Below, one piece after another: positions 18,387 through 26,556 of a stretch of DNA of 64,000 nt. The notes below the pieces were generated by a model, which worked only from the letters and a program-made list of their open reading frames with translations, had not been told where the DNA came from and searched no databases. Both the position numbers and the translations under genes were made by a program. Each line of letters begins with the position of its first letter. Positions within the stretch are counted from its first letter, which is position 1. This DNA is from Desulfosalsimonas propionicica (GTDB lineage: Bacteria; Desulfobacterota; Desulfobacteria; Desulfobacterales; Desulfosalsimonadaceae), in assembly GCF_013761005.1 (NCBI RefSeq), contig NZ_JACDUS010000003.1, positions 186,001 through 250,000 of the forward strand, written 5' to 3'.

Positions 18387-20318
18387 ATGGAAAACAGGGA
18401 CCATCTTCTTGAATACAGCATCCCCCAGCTTCTGCGGTGGCGGGTGAAAACCAGCGGCAATAAAACCGCACTCAGGGAAAAGGATTTCGGCCGCTGGATT
18501 CCCTACACCTGGAACGAATACTACGATTATACCCGCAGGGCGTCGCTGGGGTTAAAGGAGATCGGTTTCGGCCGGCAGGACAAGATCGCCCTGATTTGCG
18601 ACAACATCCCTGAGGTGCTTTTCGTGGCCATTGGGGCCCAGGCCGCAGGCGGGATATCCGCGGGCATCTACCAGACCACCCTTCCCGACGAGATCGCACA
18701 GATTATCGACTATCTTGAGATCAGCGTGGTTTTCTGCTCGGACCAGGAGCAGGTTGATAAGGTTTTGGAGATCCGTGAACGCATTCCGAATGTAAAAAGG
18801 GTGATATACGAAGATCCCAGGGGCATGCGCGGCTACAGATCCGATAAATGGTTTATGTCCATAGACGACCTCTACGCACTCGGCGACCGGGCACATCAAA
18901 ACGACCCCGGGTGCTTTGAAACCATGGTGGACGAAGGCAGCGCCGATGAGGTCTGCCATCTTTGCCTGACCTCCGGGACCACGGGCCTGCCCAAGGGGGC
19001 TATGATGACCCACCGCAATTATATCAACATGGGCTTGCGGCTCACAGAGGTGGACCCCCTGGAGCCCACAGACGAATATGTTTCCTTTCTGCCCTTTGCA
19101 TGGATCGGCGAGCAGATGAATTCCTTCGGGGTGGCCATGGCAACGGGCATTGCCATTAATTTTCCGGAATCGGTTGAAACCGCAATGGCGGATTTAAAGG
19201 AAATCGGTCCCCATTTCATGTTCGGCGCCCCGCGCATATATGAAACCATTCGGTCGCAGATCTGGCTCAAGATCGACGAGTCTTACCGTTTTAATAAGCT
19301 ATGCTACAATTTTTTCATGAAAATCGGGGAGAAGGCGGCTCACTACCGGATGACCGGCCGCAGCAAGCCCCAGGTCCTGGGCGTTCTTTCCTGGCTGGGC
19401 AGTGTTTTGATGTTTCGCCCGCTGGTCAACCAGATCGGGCTCAGCCGCCTGCGGCGGGCCTACACCGGTGGGGCGGCCCTGGGTCCGGAGCTTTTCACCT
19501 TTTACCAGGCCATCGGCGTCAACCTCAAACAGATCTACGGCCAGACCGAGATCACCGGCATCGCCTACGTGCACAGAGACGGCGGGGTGCATCCGGAAAC
19601 AGTGGGCAAGCCCCTTCCCGGCACAGAGTGCATGATATCGGATCAGGGCGAGATTCTTTCCAGGTCCGCCTCTGTGACAAAAGGCTATTACAAGGCACCG
19701 GAAAAAACCGCTGAACTCATAGAACCCGACGGATGGCTGCATTCCGGGGATGCGGGATATATCAACGAAAACGGTCACCTGGTGGTCATAGACCGGGTCT
19801 CTGATGTTATGCACAACAGCCGGGGCGAGATGTTTAGCCCCATGTTTCTTGAAAATCGACTCAAGTTCAGCCCTTATATCAAGGAAGCCGTAATTTTCGG
19901 CAATCAGCAGGACTACGTGTCGGCTTTGATCAACATCGATCCCATAGTGGTGGGCAAGTGGGCCGAAGACCGAGGAATATCGTTTTCCACCTTCATGGAT
20001 CTTTCGGCAAAGCCGGAGGTGGCCGACCTGGTTTACAGGGAAATCGCCAGAATCAATGGAAATGCTGAACAGGCCCATTTCCGGATTCACCGGTTTGCCA
20101 TCCTGTATAAGCTGCTCGACGTCGATGACGGGGAACTGACAAAAACCGGAAAGATCCGCAGGCAGTTTGTCCGGGAAAAATACCGCGATCTTTATGAGGC
20201 CCTCTATGACGCCTCTGTTTCCGAAAAGCAGGTCGAGGCCTTTTACCAATACCAGGACGGGCAGACTGCCACAGTGAAAACCAAACTGGCATTTTATACA
20301 ATGGAACAAACCTCATGA
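18387..20318 (+). CDS. Long-chain-type acyl-CoA synthetase (AMP-forming)
   Basis: The 643-residue protein is a full AMP-binding ligase of the long-chain (FadD15/Faa1-like) branch. It has the phosphate loop LTSGTTGLPKGAMMTH (around 192-207), an adenine region YGQTEITG, the hinge WLHSGDAGYINENG with DRVSDVMHNSRGE, and a C-terminal TKTGKIRRQF that supplies the catalytic lysine. It would activate a carboxylic acid to its CoA thioester via an adenylate. It starts 6 bases after livG-like and its last codons overlap the livH-like start (ATGA), so it is translated as part of the transporter operon. Chain length and aromatic or aliphatic preference cannot be read from sequence. Confidence 0.9.
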   Translation: MENRDHLLEYSIPQLLRWRVKTSGNKTALREKDFGRWIPYTWNEYYDYTRRASLGLKEIGFGRQDKIALICDNIPEVLFVAIGAQAAGGISAGIYQTTLPDEIAQIIDYLEISVVFCSDQEQVDKVLEIRERIPNVKRVIYEDPRGMRGYRSDKWFMSIDDLYALGDRAHQNDPGCFETMVDEGSADEVCHLCLTSGTTGLPKGAMMTHRNYINMGLRLTEVDPLEPTDEYVSFLPFAWIGEQMNSFGVAMATGIAINFPESVETAMADLKEIGPHFMFGAPRIYETIRSQIWLKIDESYRFNKLCYNFFMKIGEKAAHYRMTGRSKPQVLGVLSWLGSVLMFRPLVNQIGLSRLRRAYTGGAALGPELFTFYQAIGVNLKQIYGQTEITGIAYVHRDGGVHPETVGKPLPGTECMISDQGEILSRSASVTKGYYKAPEKTAELIEPDGWLHSGDAGYINENGHLVVIDRVSDVMHNSRGEMFSPMFLENRLKFSPYIKEAVIFGNQQDYVSALINIDPIVVGKWAEDRGISFSTFMDLSAKPEVADLVYREIARINGNAEQAHFRIHRFAILYKLLDVDDGELTKTGKIRRQFVREKYRDLYEALYDASVSEKQVEAFYQYQDGQTATVKTKLAFYTMEQTS

Positions 20319-21208
20319 CTTATTTTTTCCAGCTCGTTGTCAGCGGAATTGTGGTGGGCTCAATCTATGCCCTGGCGGCCATCGGATTTGTGCTCATCTA
20401 CAAGTCTTCCCGGGTGCTCAACCTCGCCCACGGCCAGCTCATCGCAGCAGGGGCGTACATCACATACACGCTCACGGTTTATTGCCACATACCCATTTAT
20501 ATTTCATTTGTGCTGAGCATGATACTGACGTTTTTCCTGGCCATGAGCGTGGAGAGAATCTTTCTGCGCCGCCTGATCGGAGAACCGATCATCTCGGTGA
20601 TCATGGTGACCATCGGCCTGATGTCGATTATCGACGGCGTTATTTATCTCACCCCGTTTGGATCTGAAAATCTTTCCTTTCCATCGTTTCTGCCTTCTCA
20701 GCCCATTGTTTTCCAGGGGATCTATATTTCTTATACCCAGCTTGCGGGGGTTTTGATCACGTTTTTGCTCATCGGGGTGTTCTCCTGGTTTTTCAGGAAG
20801 TCCACTGTGGGCATTTCCATGCGCGCGGTCTCCGATGACCAGATGGCATCCATGTCCATCGGCATTTCCGTGCCCAGGGTGTTTGGCCTGGCATGGGCCA
20901 CCGCAGGCCTGACAGCCGCGGCGGCCGGCGGAATTCTTGGCAATATCGTGGGCCTTAACTTTGATACGCTGCATGCCTTCGGGATCATCGTGTTTCCGGT
21001 TGTTATACTCGGAGGGCTGGATTCCCTTCCGGGCGCCGTGGCCGCAGGAATCATCATGGGCCTGATCCAGCAGTTTGCAAGCGGGTATCTTGACGGTAAC
21101 TGGGGGCTGAGCGGCACCGCAAGCCTTCTGCCCTATATTGTGCTGCTGGTGATCCTTTTGTTCAAGCCCCACGGCTTGTTTGGTACACACGAAATTGAAC
21201 GGGTGTAG
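20315..21208 (+). CDS. Branched-chain-amino-acid-type ABC transporter permease (LivH-like)
   Basis: The 297-residue integral membrane protein has about eight hydrophobic segments and the LivH hallmarks GIVVGSIYALAAIGFVLIYK and SRVLNLAHGQLIAAGAY at the N terminus. GISMRAVSDDQMASMSIGI is the cytoplasmic coupling loop, and the VILGGLDSLPGAVAAGIIMG segment is conserved in the family. It overlaps the preceding ligase gene by four bases and is directly abutted by livM-like. Confidence 0.9.
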   Translation: MTYFFQLVVSGIVVGSIYALAAIGFVLIYKSSRVLNLAHGQLIAAGAYITYTLTVYCHIPIYISFVLSMILTFFLAMSVERIFLRRLIGEPIISVIMVTIGLMSIIDGVIYLTPFGSENLSFPSFLPSQPIVFQGIYISYTQLAGVLITFLLIGVFSWFFRKSTVGISMRAVSDDQMASMSIGISVPRVFGLAWATAGLTAAAAGGILGNIVGLNFDTLHAFGIIVFPVVILGGLDSLPGAVAAGIIMGLIQQFASGYLDGNWGLSGTASLLPYIVLLVILLFKPHGLFGTHEIERV

Positions 21209-22306
21209 ATGATGTCAGCAAATCGCTGGATGGCCACAGGCAATTATTTTACCGCTTACCGGCAGGAGCAGCGGATTTTTGCCACCCATACCGACCGTCT
21301 GATGTTTGCGCTCTTTCTGGTTGTTTTGTTTTCATGGCCTTATTTCATCGAACTTTCCACCAAGCACATGCTGGTGATTGACAATATTCTGATCGCCGTT
21401 ATTGCGGTCTACGGCCTGAATCTGGTCACAGGGTTTGCCGGTCAGATTTCAGTGGGCCACGCGGCCTTCATGGGGGTGGGCGCGTATACGGTGGCCTCTG
21501 TTGCCGGGGTTATCGGAGATCAGCATGTGCTCATCACCCATGCCTGGCCCCTGATGATTCTTTTATCCGGACTCATGGGGGCGGCCATGGGTTTGATCGT
21601 CGGCCTTCCGGCCCTGCGGTTGCGGCATTTGTACCTGCTTATGGCCACGCTGTCCTTTCAGTTGATATTTCAGTGGATCATCGGGTCCATGGAATTGTTC
21701 AACCAGGGGCAGTTCATGTATGTGGGCCGTGTGCACTGGTTTTCAGGCGAGGTGGGCCGTTCTCAGCATTACATGTTCTGGTATTATGCGCTTCTGGTTA
21801 CCGTGGTTGTTTCCGGTTTGGGGGTTCGCAACATTTTGCGCACCCGATACGGACGCAGCCTGGTGGCTGTGCGCGACAATGACCGCGCAGCCGATGCCAT
21901 GGGCATGCATCCCGGATTGACAAAGGTTTTTGCATTCGGTCTGGCGGGGTTTTTCGCCGGAATGGCAGGCGCCCTGCAGGCCTATCTCAACCGGGGTGCG
22001 GGTTTTGAGACCTTTACCCTCCATGAGTCCATTCAGTATCTGGCCATGACAATCGTGGGCGGCCTGGGACAGCTCACAGGATGCATCTTCGGGCCGGCGG
22101 CAATCCGGATTCTGGATCTTCAGGTGGAATCCCTTGCGCAATGGGCCGGAGGGATTCTGCCCTCATCGCTGGACCTGGCCACCGGACTGCGGCCCCTGAG
22201 CTTCGGTTTGGTCATTGTCTTGTTTCTCATCTTCGAGCCGCGCGGTATCGCCAACTGGTGGCGGATCATACGTTCTTATATAAAGCTTTGGCCGTTTCGA
22301 TACTGA
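21209..22306 (+). CDS. Branched-chain-amino-acid-type ABC transporter permease (LivM-like)
   Basis: The 365-residue permease starts on the base after the livH-like stop. The core shows LivM features: AVYGLNLVTGFAGQISVGHAAFMGVGAY, the coupling loop RYGRSLVAVRDNDRAADAMGM and TIVGGLGQLTGCIFGP. The first ~45 residues form an extra hydrophilic extension before the first membrane helix. It pairs with the LivH-like subunit to form the channel. Confidence 0.9.
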   Translation: MMSANRWMATGNYFTAYRQEQRIFATHTDRLMFALFLVVLFSWPYFIELSTKHMLVIDNILIAVIAVYGLNLVTGFAGQISVGHAAFMGVGAYTVASVAGVIGDQHVLITHAWPLMILLSGLMGAAMGLIVGLPALRLRHLYLLMATLSFQLIFQWIIGSMELFNQGQFMYVGRVHWFSGEVGRSQHYMFWYYALLVTVVVSGLGVRNILRTRYGRSLVAVRDNDRAADAMGMHPGLTKVFAFGLAGFFAGMAGALQAYLNRGAGFETFTLHESIQYLAMTIVGGLGQLTGCIFGPAAIRILDLQVESLAQWAGGILPSSLDLATGLRPLSFGLVIVLFLIFEPRGIANWWRIIRSYIKLWPFRY

Positions 22307-22375
22307 TCTGCGGCCGTCTGGCTTGCGGGGCTTTTGCCCGGAGCCGTTTAAACAAGTCAAATCAAGGAGGGGGAA

Positions 22376-23602
22376 ATGAAAACCAAAAAAATCAGCATAT
22401 GGTTGGTTGTTGCAGCCGCGGCCCTGATGCTGGCCGCACCCGGGTCTTCCATGGCCGGAGAGGTTTACAAAACAGCGCTGTCCCTTGCCATCACAGGCCC
22501 GACATCTGATGCGGGAAATCCCTATTCAAAGGGAGCGGAAGATTATTTCCGGTATGTCAATGACATGAACCTGCTGGGAGACGATACAATCGAGTGCACG
22601 ATCCGGGATGACAAGTATGAGACAGCCATCACCAAGCGAAACTTTGAAGAATTTCTGGATATGGGCATTGTGTTTTATCTCAATTATTCCACCGGCAGCA
22701 CCCTGGCGCTGAAGCGCGATTTTGACGAAGTGAAAATGCCCACACTTCCGGCCTCGTTTCATGCCGGCAACATAGAGGGTTCGGATTACATTTTCCTGCC
22801 CATTGCGTCATATTCCGCGCAAAACATCGGCCTTGCCGAATATGTGGTGGACCACCATGAAGGCGGCACCCCAAAGGTGGCCATGTATGTCCATCCATCC
22901 GCTTTTGGAAGAGAGCCTGTCAAAGACATTGAGAAAGCCATTGAAGCGGGTCTGGATATAGAACTCGTTGAAACGGTTGAACACGGTCAGGATCTGGATG
23001 TCACGGCTATGATCCAGAGGTGGAGAAGCAAGGGCGTTGAGTATGTAATAAGCCAGACGGTTCAGTCGCCGGTGGCAACAATGCTCAAGGGTGCAGGCAA
23101 CCTCGGACAGGTTGCAGAAAGCTTTGGAGAAGAAGGGAAGATGACCTTTCTCGGCGCCCATTACACAGGCGGCAACGACTTGATCGCCCTGGCCGGGGAT
23201 GCGGCTGAAAATTTTTACTGGACAACTTCTTATATCGTGACATCCGAACCCGGAGCAGGTGCCGAGGCCCAGCTTGAACTTGCCCAAAGGTACGGCCGGG
23301 ACGAGAAGACGAGCAATTCACACAACTATGCAAACGGGATCATGGTCGCCCAGGTCACAACAGAGGTGATCCGGCGGGCCAAGGCCAGGGGAAATGAGAT
23401 CAACAAGGAAAATCTTTATCAGGAACTGCTGGAGATGAACGGCATGAACGCCTTTTACCCGGTTACCACCGTGGGGCCGGTTACATATTCCAAAGACGAT
23501 CACCAGGGAGTTGACACCCTGCAGCTCTATGTTGTCCGTGACGGGGCGTTTCGGGCAGAGGGAAAACCGTTTATCTCTGAATACGCAGAAAAAATCAAGT
23601 AG
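22376..23602 (+). CDS. Branched-chain-amino-acid-type ABC transporter substrate-binding protein (LivK-like)
   Basis: The 408-residue protein has a signal peptide (MKTKKISIWLVVAAAALMLA, cleavage near SMAGE) and the periplasmic binding protein type 1 fold, with AITGPTSDAGNPYSKGAEDY in the first ligand-binding loop and TTEVIRRAKARGNEINKENL near the C terminus. It delivers the substrate to the LivHM channel. AAGGAGGGG precedes the start. A 14-bp hairpin follows the stop, before livF-like. Confidence 0.9.
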   Translation: MKTKKISIWLVVAAAALMLAAPGSSMAGEVYKTALSLAITGPTSDAGNPYSKGAEDYFRYVNDMNLLGDDTIECTIRDDKYETAITKRNFEEFLDMGIVFYLNYSTGSTLALKRDFDEVKMPTLPASFHAGNIEGSDYIFLPIASYSAQNIGLAEYVVDHHEGGTPKVAMYVHPSAFGREPVKDIEKAIEAGLDIELVETVEHGQDLDVTAMIQRWRSKGVEYVISQTVQSPVATMLKGAGNLGQVAESFGEEGKMTFLGAHYTGGNDLIALAGDAAENFYWTTSYIVTSEPGAGAEAQLELAQRYGRDEKTSNSHNYANGIMVAQVTTEVIRRAKARGNEINKENLYQELLEMNGMNAFYPVTTVGPVTYSKDDHQGVDTLQLYVVRDGAFRAEGKPFISEYAEKIK

Positions 23603-23622
23603 GCTCAATTCTTTGTCCCCGG

Positions 23623-23656
23623 CCCGCCGCTGCACCATGGCAGGTGCAGCGGCGGG
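23623..23656 (+). other. Strong hairpin between the binding-protein gene and livF-like
   Basis: CCCGCCGCTGCACC (23623-23636) pairs perfectly with GGTGCAGCGGCGGG (23643-23656) across a six-base loop. No T-run follows, so it is more likely a partial attenuator or an mRNA-stabilising structure that keeps the binding protein in excess, as is known for other ABC operons. Confidence 0.65.
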
Positions 23657-23694
23657 TATAGGGGAAAACATCTGAATTGCGGGTTTAAATTTCC

Positions 23695-24513
23695 ATGGAA
23701 ACAAAACAGGACGGCCATCTGCTGGAAGTCAACAATATCGAGGTTGTATACAACGATATTGTTCAGGTTTTAAGGGGCGTGAGCCTGAAGGTGGCCGAAG
23801 GCGGCATTGTATCGCTTCTGGGCACCAACGGCGCTGGCAAGACGACCACGCTGCGGGCCATCAGCGGGCTGCTCAAGCCTGAAAACGGATACATCCGCGA
23901 CGGCTATATCAGGTTCAGGGGCCGGGATATCACAAACGTTCTGGGAACCTACGTGGTAAGGCAGGGAGCGGTGATGGTGCCCGAGGAGCGCCGAGTTTTC
24001 AAGCATCTGACCGTGGATGAAAACATCTGGGTGGGTTCGGTGACCCGCAAAGACGGCCAGCAGAAAATCCGTGAAGACCATGAACTGATGTACCGGCATT
24101 TTCCCCGTCTGGCCAACATTCCCAACAGGCTTGCAGGCTATTGTTCCGGCGGAGAGCAGCAGATGATCGTGATTGCAAGAGCCCTGATGGCCGCCCCCAA
24201 GGTGCTGATGCTCGACGAGCCGTCCCTTGGCCTGGCCCCGCTTCTGGTAAAAGAGATTTTTGAAAACATTGCCGCCATCAACAGGGATCTGAATACCACT
24301 ATTCTGCTCGTGGAGCAGAACGCCAGGATCGCCCTGGAAATATCGCAGTATGCCTATATCATGGAAACCGGCAGGATCGTGCTGGAGGGGCCGGCTGCGG
24401 AGCTGAAGCAAAACCCGGATGTAAAGGAGTTTTACATGGGCCTGACCCGGGCGGGGGGACGAAAATCATTCAAGGAGGTCAAGTCTTACAAGCGGCGGAA
24501 AAGATGGATGTAG
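23695..24513 (+). CDS. Branched-chain-amino-acid-type ABC transporter ATPase (LivF-like)
   Basis: The 272-residue ATPase has Walker A GTNGAGKTT, the LivF signature CSGGEQQMIVIARAL and Walker B VLMLDEPSLGLAP, followed by the H-loop region ILLVEQNARIALEIS. It has a basic C-terminal tail (GGRKSFKEVKSYKRRKRWM) longer than in typical LivF. It completes a full set of five transporter subunits. The UspA gene follows after 15 bases. Confidence 0.9.
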   Translation: METKQDGHLLEVNNIEVVYNDIVQVLRGVSLKVAEGGIVSLLGTNGAGKTTTLRAISGLLKPENGYIRDGYIRFRGRDITNVLGTYVVRQGAVMVPEERRVFKHLTVDENIWVGSVTRKDGQQKIREDHELMYRHFPRLANIPNRLAGYCSGGEQQMIVIARALMAAPKVLMLDEPSLGLAPLLVKEIFENIAAINRDLNTTILLVEQNARIALEISQYAYIMETGRIVLEGPAAELKQNPDVKEFYMGLTRAGGRKSFKEVKSYKRRKRWM

Positions 24514-24528
24514 AAAAGGAAAGATCTC

Positions 24529-24921
24529 ATGAAAATACTGGTCGGCTACAACCGGACAAAAGCCTCGGCCAATGCCCTGTCCCTTGCCCGGGAACATGCC
24601 CTGTTTTTTAATGCCAGGGTTTTGGTTGTCACCTCCATGGAAGGCGGGTCAAGCGAGACCTTCGAGCAGATCGCCAGCGTGGACAAGAGCCTCAATGAGG
24701 CCGGGCGGTTTATGAAGGAAAAGGGAGTGGAATGCGAGACCCATCAGCTTGCCCGGGGGATGACCCCGGGCGAGGATTTGGTGCGCTTTGCCGCGGAAAA
24801 CGAAATCGATCTGATATTCGTGGGGGTCAGGAAAAAATCCCGGACCCAGAAGATCATTCTGGGCTCCACCGCGCAGTTTATTATTTTAAAGGCTCCGTGC
24901 CCCGTGACCACTGTTAAGTAA
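24529..24921 (+). CDS. Universal stress protein (UspA) family protein
   Basis: The 130-residue single-domain protein has the UspA pattern: a first strand KILVGYNRTKASANAL, then LIFVGVRKKSRTQKIILGST and the closing AQFIILKAPCPVTTVK. The second half is close to the ATP-binding consensus but GVRKKS replaces the usual GxxG, so nucleotide binding is uncertain. It is the seventh gene of the liv-type operon; Usp domains beside transporters often act as regulatory partners, which is inference here. Confidence 0.8.
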   Translation: MKILVGYNRTKASANALSLAREHALFFNARVLVVTSMEGGSSETFEQIASVDKSLNEAGRFMKEKGVECETHQLARGMTPGEDLVRFAAENEIDLIFVGVRKKSRTQKIILGSTAQFIILKAPCPVTTVK

Positions 24922-24924
24922 GTG

Positions 24925-24994
24925 GGCAGAAGGCAGAAGGCAGAAGGCAGAGGGCGGAAGGCAGAGGGCGGAAGGCGGAAGGCAGGGGGCAGGG
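24925..24994 (+). repeat. Heptanucleotide tandem repeat, ten units of GGCRGRR
   Basis: Ten consecutive 7-mers (GGCAGAA x3, then GGCAGAG, GGCGGAA, GGCAGAG, GGCGGAA x2, GGCAGGG x2) fill the gap between the UspA gene and the next ligase gene. The unit length and purine-strand bias match the tracts at 46770-46840 and 47162-47227 in reverse complement. Confidence 0.85.
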
Positions 24995-25032
24995 GGCCAA
25001 TTCAATTTCGGGGCACAGGACAGGAAAAAACC

Positions 25033-26556
25033 ATGGGACTCTATGATTTTACTTTTTACGATCAGATAAAACGCAATGCCGCGGCCTTTCCGAATGCCGG
25101 GGCGTGGTACGAGGTTGACACCGGCGAGATGTTCACATTCCGGGATATAAAAACCCGTGTTGACGCACTTTGCTCCGGACTCAAAGCCGCGGGGGTGGAA
25201 AGAGGTGATCGGCTGGGGGTACTCGGAAAAAACAGCATTGAGTTTTTTCTGCTCTTTGGTGCCGCGGCGGCTGCCGGGGCGGTTGTGCTTCCGATAAACT
25301 GGCGGCTGAGTGCAGACGAGATCTGCTATAATTTAAACGATTGTTCGCCCAGGCTCATGTTCGCGGATGCAGAGTTCCAGGATATGCTCAAGGATCGCCT
25401 GATGGATCTGCCTTCGCTGCAGCAGTGCTACAACTTAAAATCCGATGCCGGGTCATTCGGAGACCTGTCTTCCCTTGCAGAGGGCGGAAACAATGCTGTG
25501 GCCGGCGACACCGGCAGCCGGGACGGATTTGTGATCATTCATACAGCCGCGGTGGCCGGCCGGCCCAGGGGAGCGCTGCTGAGCCATGAAAACCTGCTTT
25601 GCGCCGGGCTTCACCTGGACTATTATTTTGCCTTGTCTGAAAAGGACGTGCACTTAAGCCTTCTGCCGCTGTTTCACGTGGCCGGTCTTTTCATGGCAGT
25701 GGCCGCGTTTCAGGCGGGCGCGCTGAATGTGAACATGAGCCGGTTTGATGCAGGCAGGGCCGCAGGATTGACAGAAGAGTTTGGGGCCTCCCTGTTCTTT
25801 GATTTTCCGCCGATCCTCTCATCGTTTTTAAAGGCCGCAGCAGAGGAGAACCGGGACATTTCATCGCTCCGGTCGGTGGTCGGCCTGGCCGCAGCCCAAG
25901 ACATCGAGCAGTATCAGCAGATGACAGGCGGTATCTATTACTGCATGTACGGTCAGACCGAAACCTCATTGCTGGCCACCATCGGTCCTTACAACGACGC
26001 TCCGGGATCAGCCGGAAAGCCGGTGGTGCTGGCAGATGTGCGCACAGTGGACGACACCGGCGGGTTTCTTCCACCGGGCGAATCCGGCGAGATTGTCATC
26101 AGGGGCCCCCTGGTGTTTCAGGGCTACTGGAACCTGGCCGAAGACAATGCGCATACATTCCGGAACGGATGGCATCATACAGGAGACACGGGGCGTTTTG
26201 ATGAAAACGGGTTTTTGTTTTATACCGGCCGGATGGCGGAAAAAGAGCTGATCAAGCCCGGAGGCGAAAATGTTTATCCGGCGGAAGTGGAAAAGGTGAT
26301 TCTGGAGCATCCGGCAGTGGATATGGTGGTGGTTTTCGGCGTGCCGGATCCCAAATGGAAAGAGGGGATCAAGGCCGTGTGCCGGCTCAAGCCCGGGGCC
26401 AGTCTGGCGGCAGAGGAACTCATCGGGTTTGTGGGCAGCCGCATTGCCCGTTACAAAAAACCCCATTATGTTGAAGTGGTCACGGATTTTCCGGTCAGAT
26501 CAGACGGCAGCCCGGACCGGGAAAAAATCAAGGCCCGCTATTCCGGGTCCGGCTGA
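25033..26556 (+). CDS. Acyl-CoA synthetase-like AMP-binding protein with altered active-site motifs
   Basis: The 507-residue protein has the ANL-family fold: YTFR-like start, INWRLSADEICYNLNDCSPR, the adenine motif YCMYGQTETS and WHHTGDTGRFDENGF with the hinge GGENVYPAEVEKV. Two catalytic motifs deviate. The phosphate loop reads HTAAVAGRPRGALLSH instead of TSGTTGxPKG, and the C terminus ends SDGSPDREKIKARYSG where the motif with the catalytic lysine (xxGK) is expected. ATG 25033 after CAGGA is the chosen start; a longer frame from the UspA stop would translate the heptamer tract. It probably belongs to the liv-type operon. Its stop overlaps the end of the opposing CoA-transferase gene by 19 bases. 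Confidence 0.83.
   Translation: MGLYDFTFYDQIKRNAAAFPNAGAWYEVDTGEMFTFRDIKTRVDALCSGLKAAGVERGDRLGVLGKNSIEFFLLFGAAAAAGAVVLPINWRLSADEICYNLNDCSPRLMFADAEFQDMLKDRLMDLPSLQQCYNLKSDAGSFGDLSSLAEGGNNAVAGDTGSRDGFVIIHTAAVAGRPRGALLSHENLLCAGLHLDYYFALSEKDVHLSLLPLFHVAGLFMAVAAFQAGALNVNMSRFDAGRAAGLTEEFGASLFFDFPPILSSFLKAAAEENRDISSLRSVVGLAAAQDIEQYQQMTGGIYYCMYGQTETSLLATIGPYNDAPGSAGKPVVLADVRTVDDTGGFLPPGESGEIVIRGPLVFQGYWNLAEDNAHTFRNGWHHTGDTGRFDENGFLFYTGRMAEKELIKPGGENVYPAEVEKVILEHPAVDMVVVFGVPDPKWKEGIKAVCRLKPGASLAAEELIGFVGSRIARYKKPHYVEVVTDFPVRSDGSPDREKIKARYSGSG

Noticed and set aside
23603-23694. Transcription terminator ending the liv-type operon after the binding-protein gene
   Set aside because: The hairpin is strong but not followed by a T-run, and livF-like, needed for the transporter, lies just downstream; kept only as an attenuator-type structure.
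24922-25032. N-terminal extension of the acyl-CoA synthetase through the heptamer repeat
   Set aside because: It would translate a 7-mer tandem tract as RRQKAEGRGRK and begins directly at the UspA stop; ATG at 25033 is better supported.
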